From CAZEHO01 sp964511945 (lineage in GTDB: Bacteria > Actinomycetota > Acidimicrobiia > Spongiisociales > UBA11373), in assembly GCA_964511945.1 (NCBI GenBank), contig CAZEHO010000001.1, positions 62,001-126,000 of the forward strand: DNA of 64,000 nucleotides, in the 5' to 3' direction. Below are positions 49,841 to 58,936 of this stretch, piece after piece. Numbering within the stretch: position 1 is the stretch's first letter; every line of letters begins with the position of its first letter. The translations under genes were made by a program, and so were the position numbers. Under the pieces are notes generated by a model. That model had not been told where the DNA came from, did no database searches, and saw nothing but the letters and a program-made list of their open reading frames with translations.

Positions 49841-49851
49841 TGGAGGTCTTC

Positions 49852-50325
49852 GTGGCTGATGCCATCGACATCGACGACATCGGATGGGCGATCCTGACGG
49901 AGTTGCAGCGAGAGGGCCGGATCGGCTTTGCCGAACTCGGACGGCGGGTGGGCTTGAGTGCTCCGGCGGTCGCCGCTCGGGTCCGCCGGCTCGAGGAGGA
50001 TGGGGTGATCGAGGGGTACCGGGCTCAGCTCAGCTTCGAACGCCTGGGCCTCGACGTGCGGGCATTCGTCCGGATGAGTGCCATGGGGGGGAGGGACGTC
50101 CACGATGAGCTCATTGAGGTTGCCGCCGGTATTCCCGAGATCCTCGACATGTGGCGGGTGACCGGCGCCGAGACCTACATCATGCGGGTAGCGGTGAAGT
50201 CCGTCACCGATCTCGAGGGAGTGCTGCACCCCTTCTGGCAGTACGGGGACACGGTGACCGGCGTGGTCATGTCCCATCCGATTGCGAGGCGCCCGATCGA
50301 TCCGGTGATCGCCTCCGGGAGCTGA
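49852..50325 (+). CDS. Lrp/AsnC-family transcriptional regulator
   Basis: 157 aa. N-terminal helix-turn-helix DIDDIGWAILTELQREGRIGFAELGRRVGLSAPAVAARVRRLEEDGVI (about 5-52) and a C-terminal RAM/ligand domain (DVRAFVRMSAMGGRDVHDELIEVAAGIPEILDMWRVTGAETYIMRV). Such regulators sense amino acids and control their metabolism or related surface functions. GTG 49852 follows TGGAGG by six bases. It converges on the RTX-transpeptidase gene with three bases between. Confidence 0.92.
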   Translation: MADAIDIDDIGWAILTELQREGRIGFAELGRRVGLSAPAVAARVRRLEEDGVIEGYRAQLSFERLGLDVRAFVRMSAMGGRDVHDELIEVAAGIPEILDMWRVTGAETYIMRVAVKSVTDLEGVLHPFWQYGDTVTGVVMSHPIARRPIDPVIASGS

Positions 50326-50328
50326 GGC

Positions 50329-51771
50329 CTACTCGTCCCAGATGTGGATGGGAATCCCGACCCAGAACTGGGCGGTCATCCAATCGGAGTCCCAGGTGTG
50401 CAGCCGAACGCAGCCGTGGGAGGCCGGGTAGGTGGGAACCCGCGGGTAACCGTGGATGGCGAACGACGCCGTGAAGTTCCAGGTGTTGTAGATGCCGCCG
50501 AGGCGGGTGTAGATCCACCCCGGCCGGAACCGGAACAGGGTGAAATCGCCCCGGGGAGTGTACGACCACGCCGGGTTGCCGTTCGAGCTGAGGTAGGTGC
50601 CGCCGCTCCCGGTCGAGGTCGGGGCGATGGCGGCCACTTCCCCGTCGAGGATGAGGTAGACGACCTGGTGACCGATGTCGACCTCGACACGATCCTGCTC
50701 GTTGGGCCGGCGCTTCGGAACGGTCGGGTTGAACTCGAGCAAGTACCTCCAGTCGGCCTGACTCCATGTCTCGACCCTCGGGAGGTCGAGCACCTTGTGG
50801 AACGCGACGACTGCGGAGGCCACGTCCCGGTCGTACTCGCCGTCGATGTCACTCCGGTACAGTGCCTTGGCGGTGAGCAGCGTTTGCAGCTGTGCCACCG
50901 CATCCCCGCTGTCCCCGTGGCCGAGTTCTCCGTTCTCACACGCCTCGGTGGCCGATCCGGCGATGCAAATGTCGAAGTCGGCGCCGCCATCGGTGAGATC
51001 GTTGCCCTCGCCGCCGTCGACGATGTCGAGGCCGTTCTCTCCCGACATCAGGTCGAGGCCGCTGCCGCCGCGGAGATAGTCGTTGCCGGTGCCGCCGGCA
51101 ATGCTGTCGCCCCCGGGTCCGCCGGCCAGCGCATCGGCCCCTGATCCGCCGACCAAGCGGTCCATCCCCTCATCGCCGGTCACGGTGTCGTCGCCGTGGC
51201 CGCCGGCCAACTCGTCGTTGCCCGAACCTCCGGTCACCAGGTCTACGCCGTCGCCGCCGTCGGCCCGATCGTGGCCGTCCGATCCGTAGAGCTGATCATC
51301 GCCGTCTTGACCGCTGAGCAGGTCGTCGCCTGAACCGCCGGTTGCGATGTCGTCTCCGTCACCGCCGAACATGCGGTCGTTGCCGGTGCCACCGATGAGC
51401 AAGTCGTCTCCGGGTCCGCCGTTGAGGAAATCGTCGCCGGACCAGCCCACGAGGCGATCGTCACCCGCAGCGCCGTCCAGACGGTCGTTGTCGTTCTCTC
51501 CCCAGAGCTCGTCGTCGCCCGCGTTGCCATAGAGCGAGTCGTCGCCGTCTCCGCCGCAGATCACGTCGTTGCCGCGGCCACCCATGACGATGTCATCCCC
51601 GGCGCCGGCATCGATTACATCGTCGCCGTCGGTTCCCTTGAGGATGTCGTCACCCGCAGTGCCGGGAATCGTGACGGCGTGGCCGCCGCACGACGACTGC
51701 GCGGCCGCAGGAGCGGCGGTCAGGCCGACCGCCAGCAGCGCCACGATCAACATGAGCGAAACACGTCGCAT
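50329..51771 (-). CDS. Secreted L,D-transpeptidase with N-terminal RTX repeats
   Basis: 480 aa. Signal peptide MRRVSLMLIVALLAVGLTAAPAAA. Residues about 35-275 are some 25 GGxGxDxLxG-type RTX nonapeptides, a calcium-dependent beta-roll. A peptidoglycan-binding-like helical part (DAVAQLQTLLTAKALYRSDIDGEYDRDVASAVVAFHKVLDLPR) follows, then a YkuD domain with the catalytic stretch HGYPRVPTYPASHGCVRL (His440, Cys454). L,D-transpeptidases make 3-3 crosslinks or attach proteins to peptidoglycan by acyl transfer to Cys. RTX repeats could localise it or fold it only in external Ca. I know of no standard protein with this order. Confidence 0.9.
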   Translation of the reverse strand: MRRVSLMLIVALLAVGLTAAPAAAQSSCGGHAVTIPGTAGDDILKGTDGDDVIDAGAGDDIVMGGRGNDVICGGDGDDSLYGNAGDDELWGENDNDRLDGAAGDDRLVGWSGDDFLNGGPGDDLLIGGTGNDRMFGGDGDDIATGGSGDDLLSGQDGDDQLYGSDGHDRADGGDGVDLVTGGSGNDELAGGHGDDTVTGDEGMDRLVGGSGADALAGGPGGDSIAGGTGNDYLRGGSGLDLMSGENGLDIVDGGEGNDLTDGGADFDICIAGSATEACENGELGHGDSGDAVAQLQTLLTAKALYRSDIDGEYDRDVASAVVAFHKVLDLPRVETWSQADWRYLLEFNPTVPKRRPNEQDRVEVDIGHQVVYLILDGEVAAIAPTSTGSGGTYLSSNGNPAWSYTPRGDFTLFRFRPGWIYTRLGGIYNTWNFTASFAIHGYPRVPTYPASHGCVRLHTWDSDWMTAQFWVGIPIHIWDE

Positions 51772-51829
51772 CGTCTCTCCTGCGTGCCGGCAACGCTACG
51801 CGTGCAAACCGGCCGGTGCCGATGCCTGC

Positions 51830-54103
51830 TCAGGCTTCGCGTTTGCGCTGCGCGTCGAGTACGGCATAGGCGGTGAGGTTCACCACATCGCCGACATCGG
51901 CATCTCGCTGCAGCACATGGACCGATTTCGAGATGCCGGTGAGGATCGGCCCGATGACCTCGGCGTGGGCCAGGCGATTCAGCAACTTGTAGGCGGAGTT
52001 CGCCGCCGTCAGATTGGGGAACACCAGGACGTTCGCATCAGCCCCGAGGTGGTTGAACGGGTGGCGGCGCTCGAGTAGGTCCGGCGAGATCGCAGTGTCT
52101 GCCTGCATCTCACCGTCGAGCGGCAGATCGGGTGCCGTGGTGCGGCAGATACGCACCGCCTCTTGCACCATCGCCGGCTCCGTTCCGCGTGCGCTCCCGA
52201 AGTTGCTGTAGGACAACAGGGCGACTCGCGGCTCGATGTCGAAGCGATCTCGAGCGGTCGTCGCCGTGGCCAGGGCAATCTCTGCGAGCTGTGCCGCGTC
52301 GGGCTGAATGTTGACCGCACAGTCGGCAAAGAAGTACGGGCGGCTCTCGATGACAACCACGTAGAGGGCACTGACGATCGTCCGCATCGGCTCGAGCGGA
52401 AGGATCTGCAGCGCCGGTCGCAGCGTGTCTGGGTAGTGAGTGGTCAGGCCGCCCAGCACTGCATCGGCATCACCCTGTTCGAGCATCAAGGCGCCGAAGT
52501 AGTTGGGATCGCGCACGTACCGCTGCGCATCGGACAGGGTCATTCCCTTCCGCTGGCGGATCTCGTAGAGCGCCCTCGCATAGCGGGCGGAGCGCTCCCG
52601 CTCCCGCTCTGGGTCGAGCACGGTGACTCCGTCGAGGTCGATCCCAATTTCCCCAGCGACCGTCCTGACTTCGTCGGGGTTGCCGATCACAATCGGGCTG
52701 CCGATGCCTTCGTCCAGGATCCGCCGGGCGGCCCGCACGATTCTGACGTCGGCCCCGTGCGGGTAGACCACCTGCATCGGGCGTTGCCGGGCCTTGACCG
52801 TGACGGTGTTCACCAGGCCGTAGCTCCCCTGGAAGCGTGATCGCAGGACCTCCCGGTAGGCCTCGCCGTCCTCGAGCGGGGCACCGGCCACGCCCTCGGC
52901 GGTGGCGGTCTCGGCGACGGCGGGGGCCACATGCCAGAGCACCCTGGGGTCGAACGGCTTCGGGATCAGGTACTCCGGCCCGAACGAGAGGCGATCGAGT
53001 CCGTATTGCTTGAGCACCGAATCGGGCACATCGAGGCGGGCGAGGTCGGCCAGAGAGCGTGCTGCGGCGGTCTTCATGCCGTCTGTGATCGAGCGGGCTC
53101 GCACGTCGAGCGCCCCGCGGAAGATGAAGGGGAACCCGAGCACGTTGTTGACCTGGTTCGGGAAGTCGCTGCGTCCGGTCGCGACGAGAGCGTCCGGGCG
53201 GGCCTCCCTGGCAGCGTCGTAGGGGATCTCCGGATCGGGATTGGCGAGGGCGAACACCATCGGGTCCGGTGCCATTGCCTGCACCATCTCCGGCGTCACC
53301 AGCCCGGCCACCGACACCCCGACGAAGGCATCGGCGCCGTCGAGCGCCTGCTCCAGGGTGCGACGGTCGGTGTCGGCGGCGAACTCGGCTTTGTGAGGCG
53401 GGAGGTCGTCATCCCGGTCCGTGGTGATCACGCCGCGGGAGTCGACCAGCAGGACGTTCGACGGATCGACCCCGAGGCTCACGAAGAACCGGGCCGTTGC
53501 GATCCCCGCCGCGCCGGCACCGGAGAACACGACGCGGACGTCCTCGATCCGGCGGTCGGTGAGTTCGAGAGCATTGATGAGCGCCGCGGCTGCAATGATC
53601 GCCGTGCCGTGCTGATCATCGTGGAAGACCGGGATCGCCAGGCGTTCCCGCAGGGTCTGCTCGATCTCGAAGCACTCCGGCGCCCGGATGTCCTCGAGGT
53701 TGATGCCGCCGATGGTCGGGGCGAGGAGTTCACAGAAACGAATGAGCTCACCGGGGTCGGTGGTGTCCACCTCGATGTCGAACACGTCGATATCCGCGAA
53801 CCGCTTGAACAGGACGGCCTTGCCTTCCATGACCGGCTTGCCGGCGAGCGGGCCGATGTTGCCGAGGCCGAGCACGGCGGTCCCGTTGCTGACCACCGCA
53901 ACCAGATTGCCGCGGTTGGTGTAGTGGAACGCGGTTTCGGGGTCTGCTGCGATCTCGAGGCATGGTTCGGCGACGCCCGGCGTGTAGGCGAGGCTGAGAT
54001 CATGCTGCGTCGCCGTCGGCTTGGTGGGCCGCACCTCCGTCTTTCCCGGCCGCGGGCGCGAGTGGTACTCCAGCGCCTCGCTGAACGTTCGCCGTCCGGT
54101 CAT
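51830..54103 (-). CDS. maeB: NADP-dependent malic enzyme with C-terminal phosphotransacetylase-like domain
   Basis: 757 aa, the long MaeB type. The malic domain has TATQHDLSLAYTPGVAEPCLEI, VAVVSNGTAVLGLGNIGPLAGKPVMEGKAVLF and FHDDQHGTAIIAAAAL; the dinucleotide motif is VVFSGAGAAGIATARF. From about residue 425 a PTA-like regulatory domain follows (VYPHGADVRIVRAARRILDEGIGSPIVIGNP). It decarboxylates malate to pyruvate with NADPH formation. ATG 54103 follows AGGAGGG; an ATG 15 bases upstream is less well spaced. Its PTA domain usually senses acetyl-CoA. Confidence 0.95.
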   Translation of the reverse strand: MTGRRTFSEALEYHSRPRPGKTEVRPTKPTATQHDLSLAYTPGVAEPCLEIAADPETAFHYTNRGNLVAVVSNGTAVLGLGNIGPLAGKPVMEGKAVLFKRFADIDVFDIEVDTTDPGELIRFCELLAPTIGGINLEDIRAPECFEIEQTLRERLAIPVFHDDQHGTAIIAAAALINALELTDRRIEDVRVVFSGAGAAGIATARFFVSLGVDPSNVLLVDSRGVITTDRDDDLPPHKAEFAADTDRRTLEQALDGADAFVGVSVAGLVTPEMVQAMAPDPMVFALANPDPEIPYDAAREARPDALVATGRSDFPNQVNNVLGFPFIFRGALDVRARSITDGMKTAAARSLADLARLDVPDSVLKQYGLDRLSFGPEYLIPKPFDPRVLWHVAPAVAETATAEGVAGAPLEDGEAYREVLRSRFQGSYGLVNTVTVKARQRPMQVVYPHGADVRIVRAARRILDEGIGSPIVIGNPDEVRTVAGEIGIDLDGVTVLDPERERERSARYARALYEIRQRKGMTLSDAQRYVRDPNYFGALMLEQGDADAVLGGLTTHYPDTLRPALQILPLEPMRTIVSALYVVVIESRPYFFADCAVNIQPDAAQLAEIALATATTARDRFDIEPRVALLSYSNFGSARGTEPAMVQEAVRICRTTAPDLPLDGEMQADTAISPDLLERRHPFNHLGADANVLVFPNLTAANSAYKLLNRLAHAEVIGPILTGISKSVHVLQRDADVGDVVNLTAYAVLDAQRKREA

Positions 54104-54194
54104 CGGCCCTCCTGCCACGATCCTGTCTCACGCTAACTGCGTCTTCGGTGTCATGCCGATCGTTTGGCCGGACGGCCTACCGTTGGGGGCCCCG

Positions 54195-54857
54195 ATGGAG
54201 GACCGGTTCGTGGAGACGTCCGTGGTCGTGCAGATCATCGGCTATGTGGCATCGGCGCTCGTAGTGGCGTCGCTCGCCATGACGTCGATTCTGCGGCTGC
54301 GCCTCATCGGGCTCATCGGGGCGCTGACGTTTCTCGGATACTCGCTGGCGATCGAGGCCTATCCGATTGCGATCACGAACGTGGTGATCGCGTCGATTCA
54401 TGCCTGGTTTCTGACGAAGCTGCTGCGCCATCATGAAGTCTTCACCGTGCTGCACGTGGCTCCGACGAGCAAGTACCTCGAGTATTTCTGCTCGTTCCAT
54501 GCCGATGAGATCCGAACATTCCTTCCCGGATGGAGCTACCGGCCCGATCCGGATCAGATCAGCGCATTTGTGCTGCGGGATCTCGTCCCTGCGGGGCTGT
54601 TCATCGCAGTGCCCGGCGACGGCGATCGGCTCCACGTTTCGCTGGATTTCGCCATTCCGCAATACCGCGACTTCCGCCTCGGACGATTCGTGTACTCGAA
54701 AAAATCCGGGATCCTCGATGAGGTGACGGCAAGGTTTGCCGTCGCACGCGGTGGGAGTGCAGCACACACCCGCTACTTGGAGCGAATGGGGTATTGCAAG
54801 GTGGCCGGCGATGGCGCCGAGGCGCGCTACGAACTGGACCTGAGCACGATTCGTTAA
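54195..54857 (+). CDS. YgjV-like membrane protein with C-terminal soluble domain
   Basis: 220 aa. Three N-terminal membrane segments (VVVQIIGYVASALVVASLAM, LRLIGLIGALTFLGYSLAI, PIAITNVVIASIHAWFLTKLL) match the short YgjV inner-membrane family. The following 130 residues are a soluble domain (FHADEIRTFLPGWSYRPDPDQISAFVLRDLVPAGLF ... HTRYLERMGYCKV) with some likeness to GNAT acetyltransferase ends. The start could instead be at ATG 54153. Function unknown. Stop codons overlap those of the convergent yceH-like gene. Confidence 0.7.
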   Translation: MEDRFVETSVVVQIIGYVASALVVASLAMTSILRLRLIGLIGALTFLGYSLAIEAYPIAITNVVIASIHAWFLTKLLRHHEVFTVLHVAPTSKYLEYFCSFHADEIRTFLPGWSYRPDPDQISAFVLRDLVPAGLFIAVPGDGDRLHVSLDFAIPQYRDFRLGRFVYSKKSGILDEVTARFAVARGGSAAHTRYLERMGYCKVAGDGAEARYELDLSTIR

Positions 54858-55474
54858 GCCCCCGGCTCCCCCTCGATCAGCTCGCGCAGCCGCGTTACCT
54901 CCCGCTCCAGGTCGGCAATCCGGGCTTCGAGATCCCGGCTCTCCGCGATGACCGCCACTGCAGCAGCCGGTTGTGGCTCGGATTCGCCTGTACCGACCAG
55001 ATGCACCCAGCGGTGTTCCTTCTCGCCGGGCTGCCGCTCCAGTCGCATGACCAGTGGAGGCTCCCGGCGAGCCAGATCGTCGAGGGTTGCTTCGACCGCC
55101 GCCGGTGAGGAGAAGTCGTGGTAGCGGCCCGTACGGGTGCGCAGCTCGCCCGGCGTTTGTGGGCCCCGCAGCAACAGCACGGCGACGGCGGCTGAGGAAG
55201 CAGGCTCCAGTTCGAGGTGCTGGGTGAGGGCTTGTTTGTATTTGACCGCCCGCTGCCCGGGCACGTGAGTCAGGCGGCACAACTCCAGATCGCGGAGGCC
55301 GTTGATCGCTTCGATCACGGTCGTGTCGGTGTAGTCGACGACCGGATCACGGTTGGTGCGCTGGTTGCACGCCGCCAGCAACGAATTGAGGGTGAGCGGA
55401 TAACCGTCGGGTGTCGTCATCTGCTTTTCGATGAGGGCTCCGAGCACCCGGAGCTGGACGTCGGTGAGATTCAT
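54854..55474 (-). CDS. YceH (DUF480) family winged-helix protein
   Basis: 206 aa. LTDVQLRVLGALIEKQMTTPDGYPLTLNSLLAACNQRTNRDPVVDY is the invariant YceH N-terminus, and ELRTRTGRYHDFSSPAAVEATLDDLARREPPLVMRLERQPGEKEHRWVHL the second winged helix. A C-terminal coiled coil (DLEARIADLEREVTRLRELIE) closes it. The role is unsettled; the fold suggests DNA or protein binding. 18 bases separate its start from the PAC2 gene stop on the same strand. Confidence 0.93.
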   Translation of the reverse strand: MNLTDVQLRVLGALIEKQMTTPDGYPLTLNSLLAACNQRTNRDPVVDYTDTTVIEAINGLRDLELCRLTHVPGQRAVKYKQALTQHLELEPASSAAVAVLLLRGPQTPGELRTRTGRYHDFSSPAAVEATLDDLARREPPLVMRLERQPGEKEHRWVHLVGTGESEPQPAAAVAVIAESRDLEARIADLEREVTRLRELIEGEPGA

Positions 55475-55492
55475 GACCGGGATCGTAGGTCC

Positions 55493-56344
55493 CTAGGTGT
55501 CGAAGCCCTCGCCGTCGCCGCCCAACTGGCGCAGGAAACGTTCGAAGTCGGCTGCGATCTCCTCGCCCGACGTGACCTCCGACCCGGCGTCGTAAAGCTC
55601 CTCGTAGCGTTCGACCAGTGAGGAGATCTGCGGCTGGCCCGCGCTCGACTCATCGAGCCGGCGCCGTTGCTCGGCAGCTTCGTCGACCAAGGCGCCGGGC
55701 TCGACGCTGACGCCGGCGCGTTGGGCGACGCGCTCGCTCAGCGTGATGACCGCCGGGTAGTAGATGCCGCCGACGTAGTGAGGTACCCGGGCCCACAATC
55801 CGACCGTGTCGATCCCGCCGTCGGCGAGTGCGCGAGCGATCACGATGGCGGCGGCAGCAGGGACCTCGAGTGGCCCTTCGACTGCATTTGCCTCGTCGCC
55901 GAGCAGTGACGGGTTCGATGCCGTGGTCGTAACCACAGTCGGCCTGGTGTGTGGTGCCGCCCACGGAATCCCTCCCAGGGACACCTGTTGCACGATGCCA
56001 GCATCCGCCGCAAAGCCGGCGATCGTTTCAGCGAGGCGGCGCCAGTGCCAATTGGGCTCCGGGCCGCTCAGGATCAACAGGTCGCGTTCCCCGCGCCGCC
56101 GCCGGATGGTCAGCTCCGGCCACGACACGTCGCCGAGGATGCCGTCGGCGAACGCCACCGTCGGCCGGCTCACCCGGTAGTCGTACAGGTCGTCGGTGTC
56201 GAACGTCGCCACGGTCGGGGCGTCGGCGGCCAGATGCTCCGCGGTCGCGGTTCCTGCCGCACCGGCGCTGATCCAGCCGTCGAAGGCGACGATGAGGTAC
56301 GGAGCGACGAGGTCGTTGAGGCCGTCTGGGTCGATCGTGAGCAT
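55493..56344 (-). CDS. PAC2-family protein
   Basis: 283 aa. YLIVAFDGWISAGAAGTATAEHLA, LTIRRRRGERDLLILSGPEPNWHWRRLAETI and the domain end ARVPHYVGGIYYPAVITLSERVA are typical of actinobacterial PAC2/DUF75 proteins, related to the archaeal/eukaryotic proteasome assembly chaperone 2. Its role in bacteria is unproven; a link with proteasome or proteostasis is only suggested by homology. The C-terminal helical tail (VERYEELYDAGSEVTSGEEIAADFERFLRQ) is standard. Likely cotranscribed with yceH. Confidence 0.9.
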   Translation of the reverse strand: MLTIDPDGLNDLVAPYLIVAFDGWISAGAAGTATAEHLAADAPTVATFDTDDLYDYRVSRPTVAFADGILGDVSWPELTIRRRRGERDLLILSGPEPNWHWRRLAETIAGFAADAGIVQQVSLGGIPWAAPHTRPTVVTTTASNPSLLGDEANAVEGPLEVPAAAAIVIARALADGGIDTVGLWARVPHYVGGIYYPAVITLSERVAQRAGVSVEPGALVDEAAEQRRRLDESSAGQPQISSLVERYEELYDAGSEVTSGEEIAADFERFLRQLGGDGEGFDT

Positions 56345-56430
56345 GCGACCAGCGTAGGCACCCGTTCGCCACCATCGCAGCGGGCCGTTGGCCCCTGGTG
56401 CCGGCGGGGCTCGGCCGGCAAGGTGAGCGG

Positions 56431-57453
56431 ATGCTGGAGCGGATCCGTCGGATGGGAGGAGCGACCGTGATCGCGGTCCTCGGTGGGCTGCTCATCACCC
56501 TCCCGTTCTTCAGTGGTCTCGACGGCATCGCCGACGATTTCGAACGACTGATCCCCGACGTGGCGCCGGTGTTCGAGCCGCCGCAGTTCGAAGATGCTCG
56601 CAACGATCTCACCCGGCTCAACGGGATAACCGCAGAGTTCATCGACGGGGTCATCCCGGCGCTCACCTTGCCGCTGCTGTCCTCTGAGGAGCGCATCGTC
56701 GCATCGTTCGACGAGGCGTACCCGGCCGTCATGCAGGGGATCCGAGCTCTGCCGGGCATCGCCGACCACTTCATTCCGATGCTCGACGCGGCGATCGGCC
56801 AGCGAGCCAACCTGAACGCTGCCGCCGAGATCGTGACGCCGGGGATCCCGGCAACTTCGGCAACCCCGGCCCTGATCGGCGCCGGTGTCGTGGCGCTCGT
56901 CGGGGCCGGCGTCGTTGCGCTCGGATGGGTCCGCAGCGGTGCGCTCATGGTGCTTTTCCTCGGCGGGGTGCTGGTGGCTGCGCCCCTGATGACCGGACTC
57001 GGAGAGAAGGCCGCGGCCGCCGCCGACCTCGACACAGCGCTGGCACCGATCGTGATTCCCGAGACCGCGGCGGCGGCACGGGAGTCGATGGCCGTCGCCG
57101 AAGCGATGGGGGAGCAGTTCTGGGTGGAGATGCTCCCCGACCTGGCGCGCAGGATCCCGCTGGTCACGGAGGCGGGTTTGCTCGGCATCGTCGAGACCAG
57201 CTTCCCGGCGATCGCACGCGGGTTGGCAACCATGGATGAGCAACTGGCGCGGTTCGACGCACTCGTCACGGTGCTCGAGCGGAATCTCGAGCCGTATCGC
57301 ACGATCCACGGGACCGATCTGGCCCCAGTGATCGCTTGGGTGATCGTGCTCGGCGGCTGCCTCGCCGCCGTCGGCATCATCGCCCTGATGCCGATCCGCA
57401 CCGCCGGCCGGGGGGGAAGCCGGGAGGGCCCCAAGGAATCGGTCGACGGCTGA
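56431..57453 (+). CDS. Membrane protein of unknown function
   Basis: 340 aa. An N-terminal anchor (GATVIAVLGGLLITLPFFSGL), an extracytoplasmic helical region with DEAYPAVMQGIRALPGIADHFIPMLDAA, two central membrane helices (ALIGAGVVALVGAGVVALGWV, ALMVLFLGGVLVAAPLMTGL), a second helical domain and a last membrane helix near the end (APVIAWVIVLGGCLAAVGIIALM). The two halves look like an internal duplication. No family is recognised. ATG 56431 follows AAGGTGAG. Confidence 0.65.
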   Translation: MLERIRRMGGATVIAVLGGLLITLPFFSGLDGIADDFERLIPDVAPVFEPPQFEDARNDLTRLNGITAEFIDGVIPALTLPLLSSEERIVASFDEAYPAVMQGIRALPGIADHFIPMLDAAIGQRANLNAAAEIVTPGIPATSATPALIGAGVVALVGAGVVALGWVRSGALMVLFLGGVLVAAPLMTGLGEKAAAAADLDTALAPIVIPETAAAARESMAVAEAMGEQFWVEMLPDLARRIPLVTEAGLLGIVETSFPAIARGLATMDEQLARFDALVTVLERNLEPYRTIHGTDLAPVIAWVIVLGGCLAAVGIIALMPIRTAGRGGSREGPKESVDG

Positions 57454-57475
57454 GCCGATCACAAGCTGTCGTGCG

Positions 57476-57610
57476 GGGGCCGCTTCGGCTGCCGTGCTGG
57501 GTGCCATCGGGCTGCTTCGCCTGGCAGGGCGGGTCTATGCCGGCGGCCTGCTGCGAACCGGCAAGCTGTCGTGGCGCGACGCCTGGAGAGCCGCCGGTGA
57601 GCTGCAGTAG
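57476..57610 (+). pseudogene. Relic of an ABC-2-type permease C-terminus
   Basis: The reading frame of codons at 57476+3n gives AAVLGAIGLLRLAGRVYAGGLLRTGKLSWRDAWR up to TAG at 57608. This is the last membrane helix and tail of ABC-2 type (NatB-like) transport permeases, whose ends read RLAARIYRRALLRTGKRVSLREA. The start and the rest of the gene are missing, and the frame merges out of phase into the preceding gene's end. It is probably a deletion remnant. Confidence 0.6.
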
Positions 57611-57745
57611 CGGATCACCGATCCTCGTCGCATCGGGGTTGCCCTCGGGGTGATCCCCCATAGACGGTGAGGGGGTGGTGCCGTACCTTCGAGATGGCGC
57701 GGCGCGTTCCGTACCCGGGCGGGCGCACGATCGGGAGGTGTGCTT

Positions 57746-58933
57746 ATGGAGCTTCGGTGGTATCGGCGGCGGTGGGTTCGCAACACGATCATCGTCGTGG
57801 CGGTCCTGACGCTCGTCTTCCTCGTCGGCGGCGGCTGGTACTTCTCGGGCCTGATTCGTTCCGATGCGCTGGCGGTCAAGACCCAGGCGGAAAGCGCGCC
57901 GGAGCGGATCCACGAAGTCCTGGCCGTCGAGGATGGCGCTGTGGTGTTCGCTCTCGGCGACGATCCGCCCGACGACCTCACATCGGGCGAAATGATGGGA
58001 GTCGTCTGGGAAGGTGGTTACGGCCTCCTCGGCGGTGTGGTGAGCCGCGACTCCGGGCGGATCGCACGGACGTTCACTCCATACGAGGCGGTGACCGCTC
58101 GTCCGCTCGGCGCCGGGACCATGGTCGGTCTCGAAGGCTATGCCTACCCCGCCGATCCGGCGATGTTCGATCCGGCACTCGCTGAGGTGTCGTACACCTC
58201 ACCGTTCGGACCCTTCGATGCCCTGTGGGCGGAGGGCGATTCGTCCACCTGGATGATCTTCGTGCACGGTCGCGGGGCGGAGCCGCGCGAGGCGTACCGG
58301 ATGCTCACGCCGTTCCTGGATGCCGGGGTCTCGTCGCTGCTGATCCACTACCGGAACGATGAGGGACAGCCCGGTGACGACCAGCTGGCCGACTTCGGCG
58401 TCACGGAGTGGGAGGATCTCGATGCCGCGGTTCGTTTTGCGCAGCAACAGGGGGCGGCCGACGTCATCCTGTTCGGGGCGAGCATGGGCGGGGCCATCGT
58501 GGTCAGCTTCCTGGAGAATTCGCAGCTGGCCGATCGAGTTTCGGGAGTGGTGCTCGACGCTCCAGCCCTCGAGCTGGGAGCGATGGTTGATTCGCGAGCA
58601 GGTGATACCAACCTGCCGCTGCTTCCGATCAAGGTGCCGATGGTGCTCACCGCGACCGCCAAGACCTTCGCATCGTGGCGGTTCGGTGTGAACTGGGGAG
58701 CCATCGACTACGTGGATCGCATCGAGGAAGCCATCGGGGTTCCGGTGCTGCTGTTCCATGGTGCCGATGACGAGACCGTCCCGGTGGAGCTCTCCGACGA
58801 CGCCGCCGCGGCACTCGGTGATCTCGTCACGTACGAACGCTTCTCCGGCGCCGGTCATGTGCGATCGTGGAATGTCGATCCCGAGCGTTACGAAGCCGCC
58901 CTGGCGGCGTTCCTGACCCGGGTTGTGGGGTAG
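57746..58933 (+). CDS. Membrane-anchored alpha/beta hydrolase
   Basis: 395 aa. N-terminal anchor NTIIVVAVLTLVFLVGGGWYFSG, a beta-rich region of about 110 residues, then a serine-hydrolase domain: oxyanion region FVHGRGAEPREAY, nucleophile elbow FGASMGG (Ser about 246), acid in FHGADDETVP and His in GAGHVRSW. Similar proteins are BEM46/DUF-type hydrolases with possible lipase or peptidase roles at the membrane. ATG 57746 follows GGGAGG by seven bases. It converges on aceE with three bases between. Confidence 0.85.
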   Translation: MELRWYRRRWVRNTIIVVAVLTLVFLVGGGWYFSGLIRSDALAVKTQAESAPERIHEVLAVEDGAVVFALGDDPPDDLTSGEMMGVVWEGGYGLLGGVVSRDSGRIARTFTPYEAVTARPLGAGTMVGLEGYAYPADPAMFDPALAEVSYTSPFGPFDALWAEGDSSTWMIFVHGRGAEPREAYRMLTPFLDAGVSSLLIHYRNDEGQPGDDQLADFGVTEWEDLDAAVRFAQQQGAADVILFGASMGGAIVVSFLENSQLADRVSGVVLDAPALELGAMVDSRAGDTNLPLLPIKVPMVLTATAKTFASWRFGVNWGAIDYVDRIEEAIGVPVLLFHGADDETVPVELSDDAAAALGDLVTYERFSGAGHVRSWNVDPERYEAALAAFLTRVVG

Positions 58934-58936
58934 CGC

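Noticed and set aside
50940..51700. Dense short repeats in DNA
   Set aside because: They are the codons of RTX nonapeptides in a clear reading frame, not a separate repeat element.
52931..54136. Plus-strand frame opposite the malic enzyme gene
   Set aside because: Antisense shadow of maeB without motif or ribosome site.
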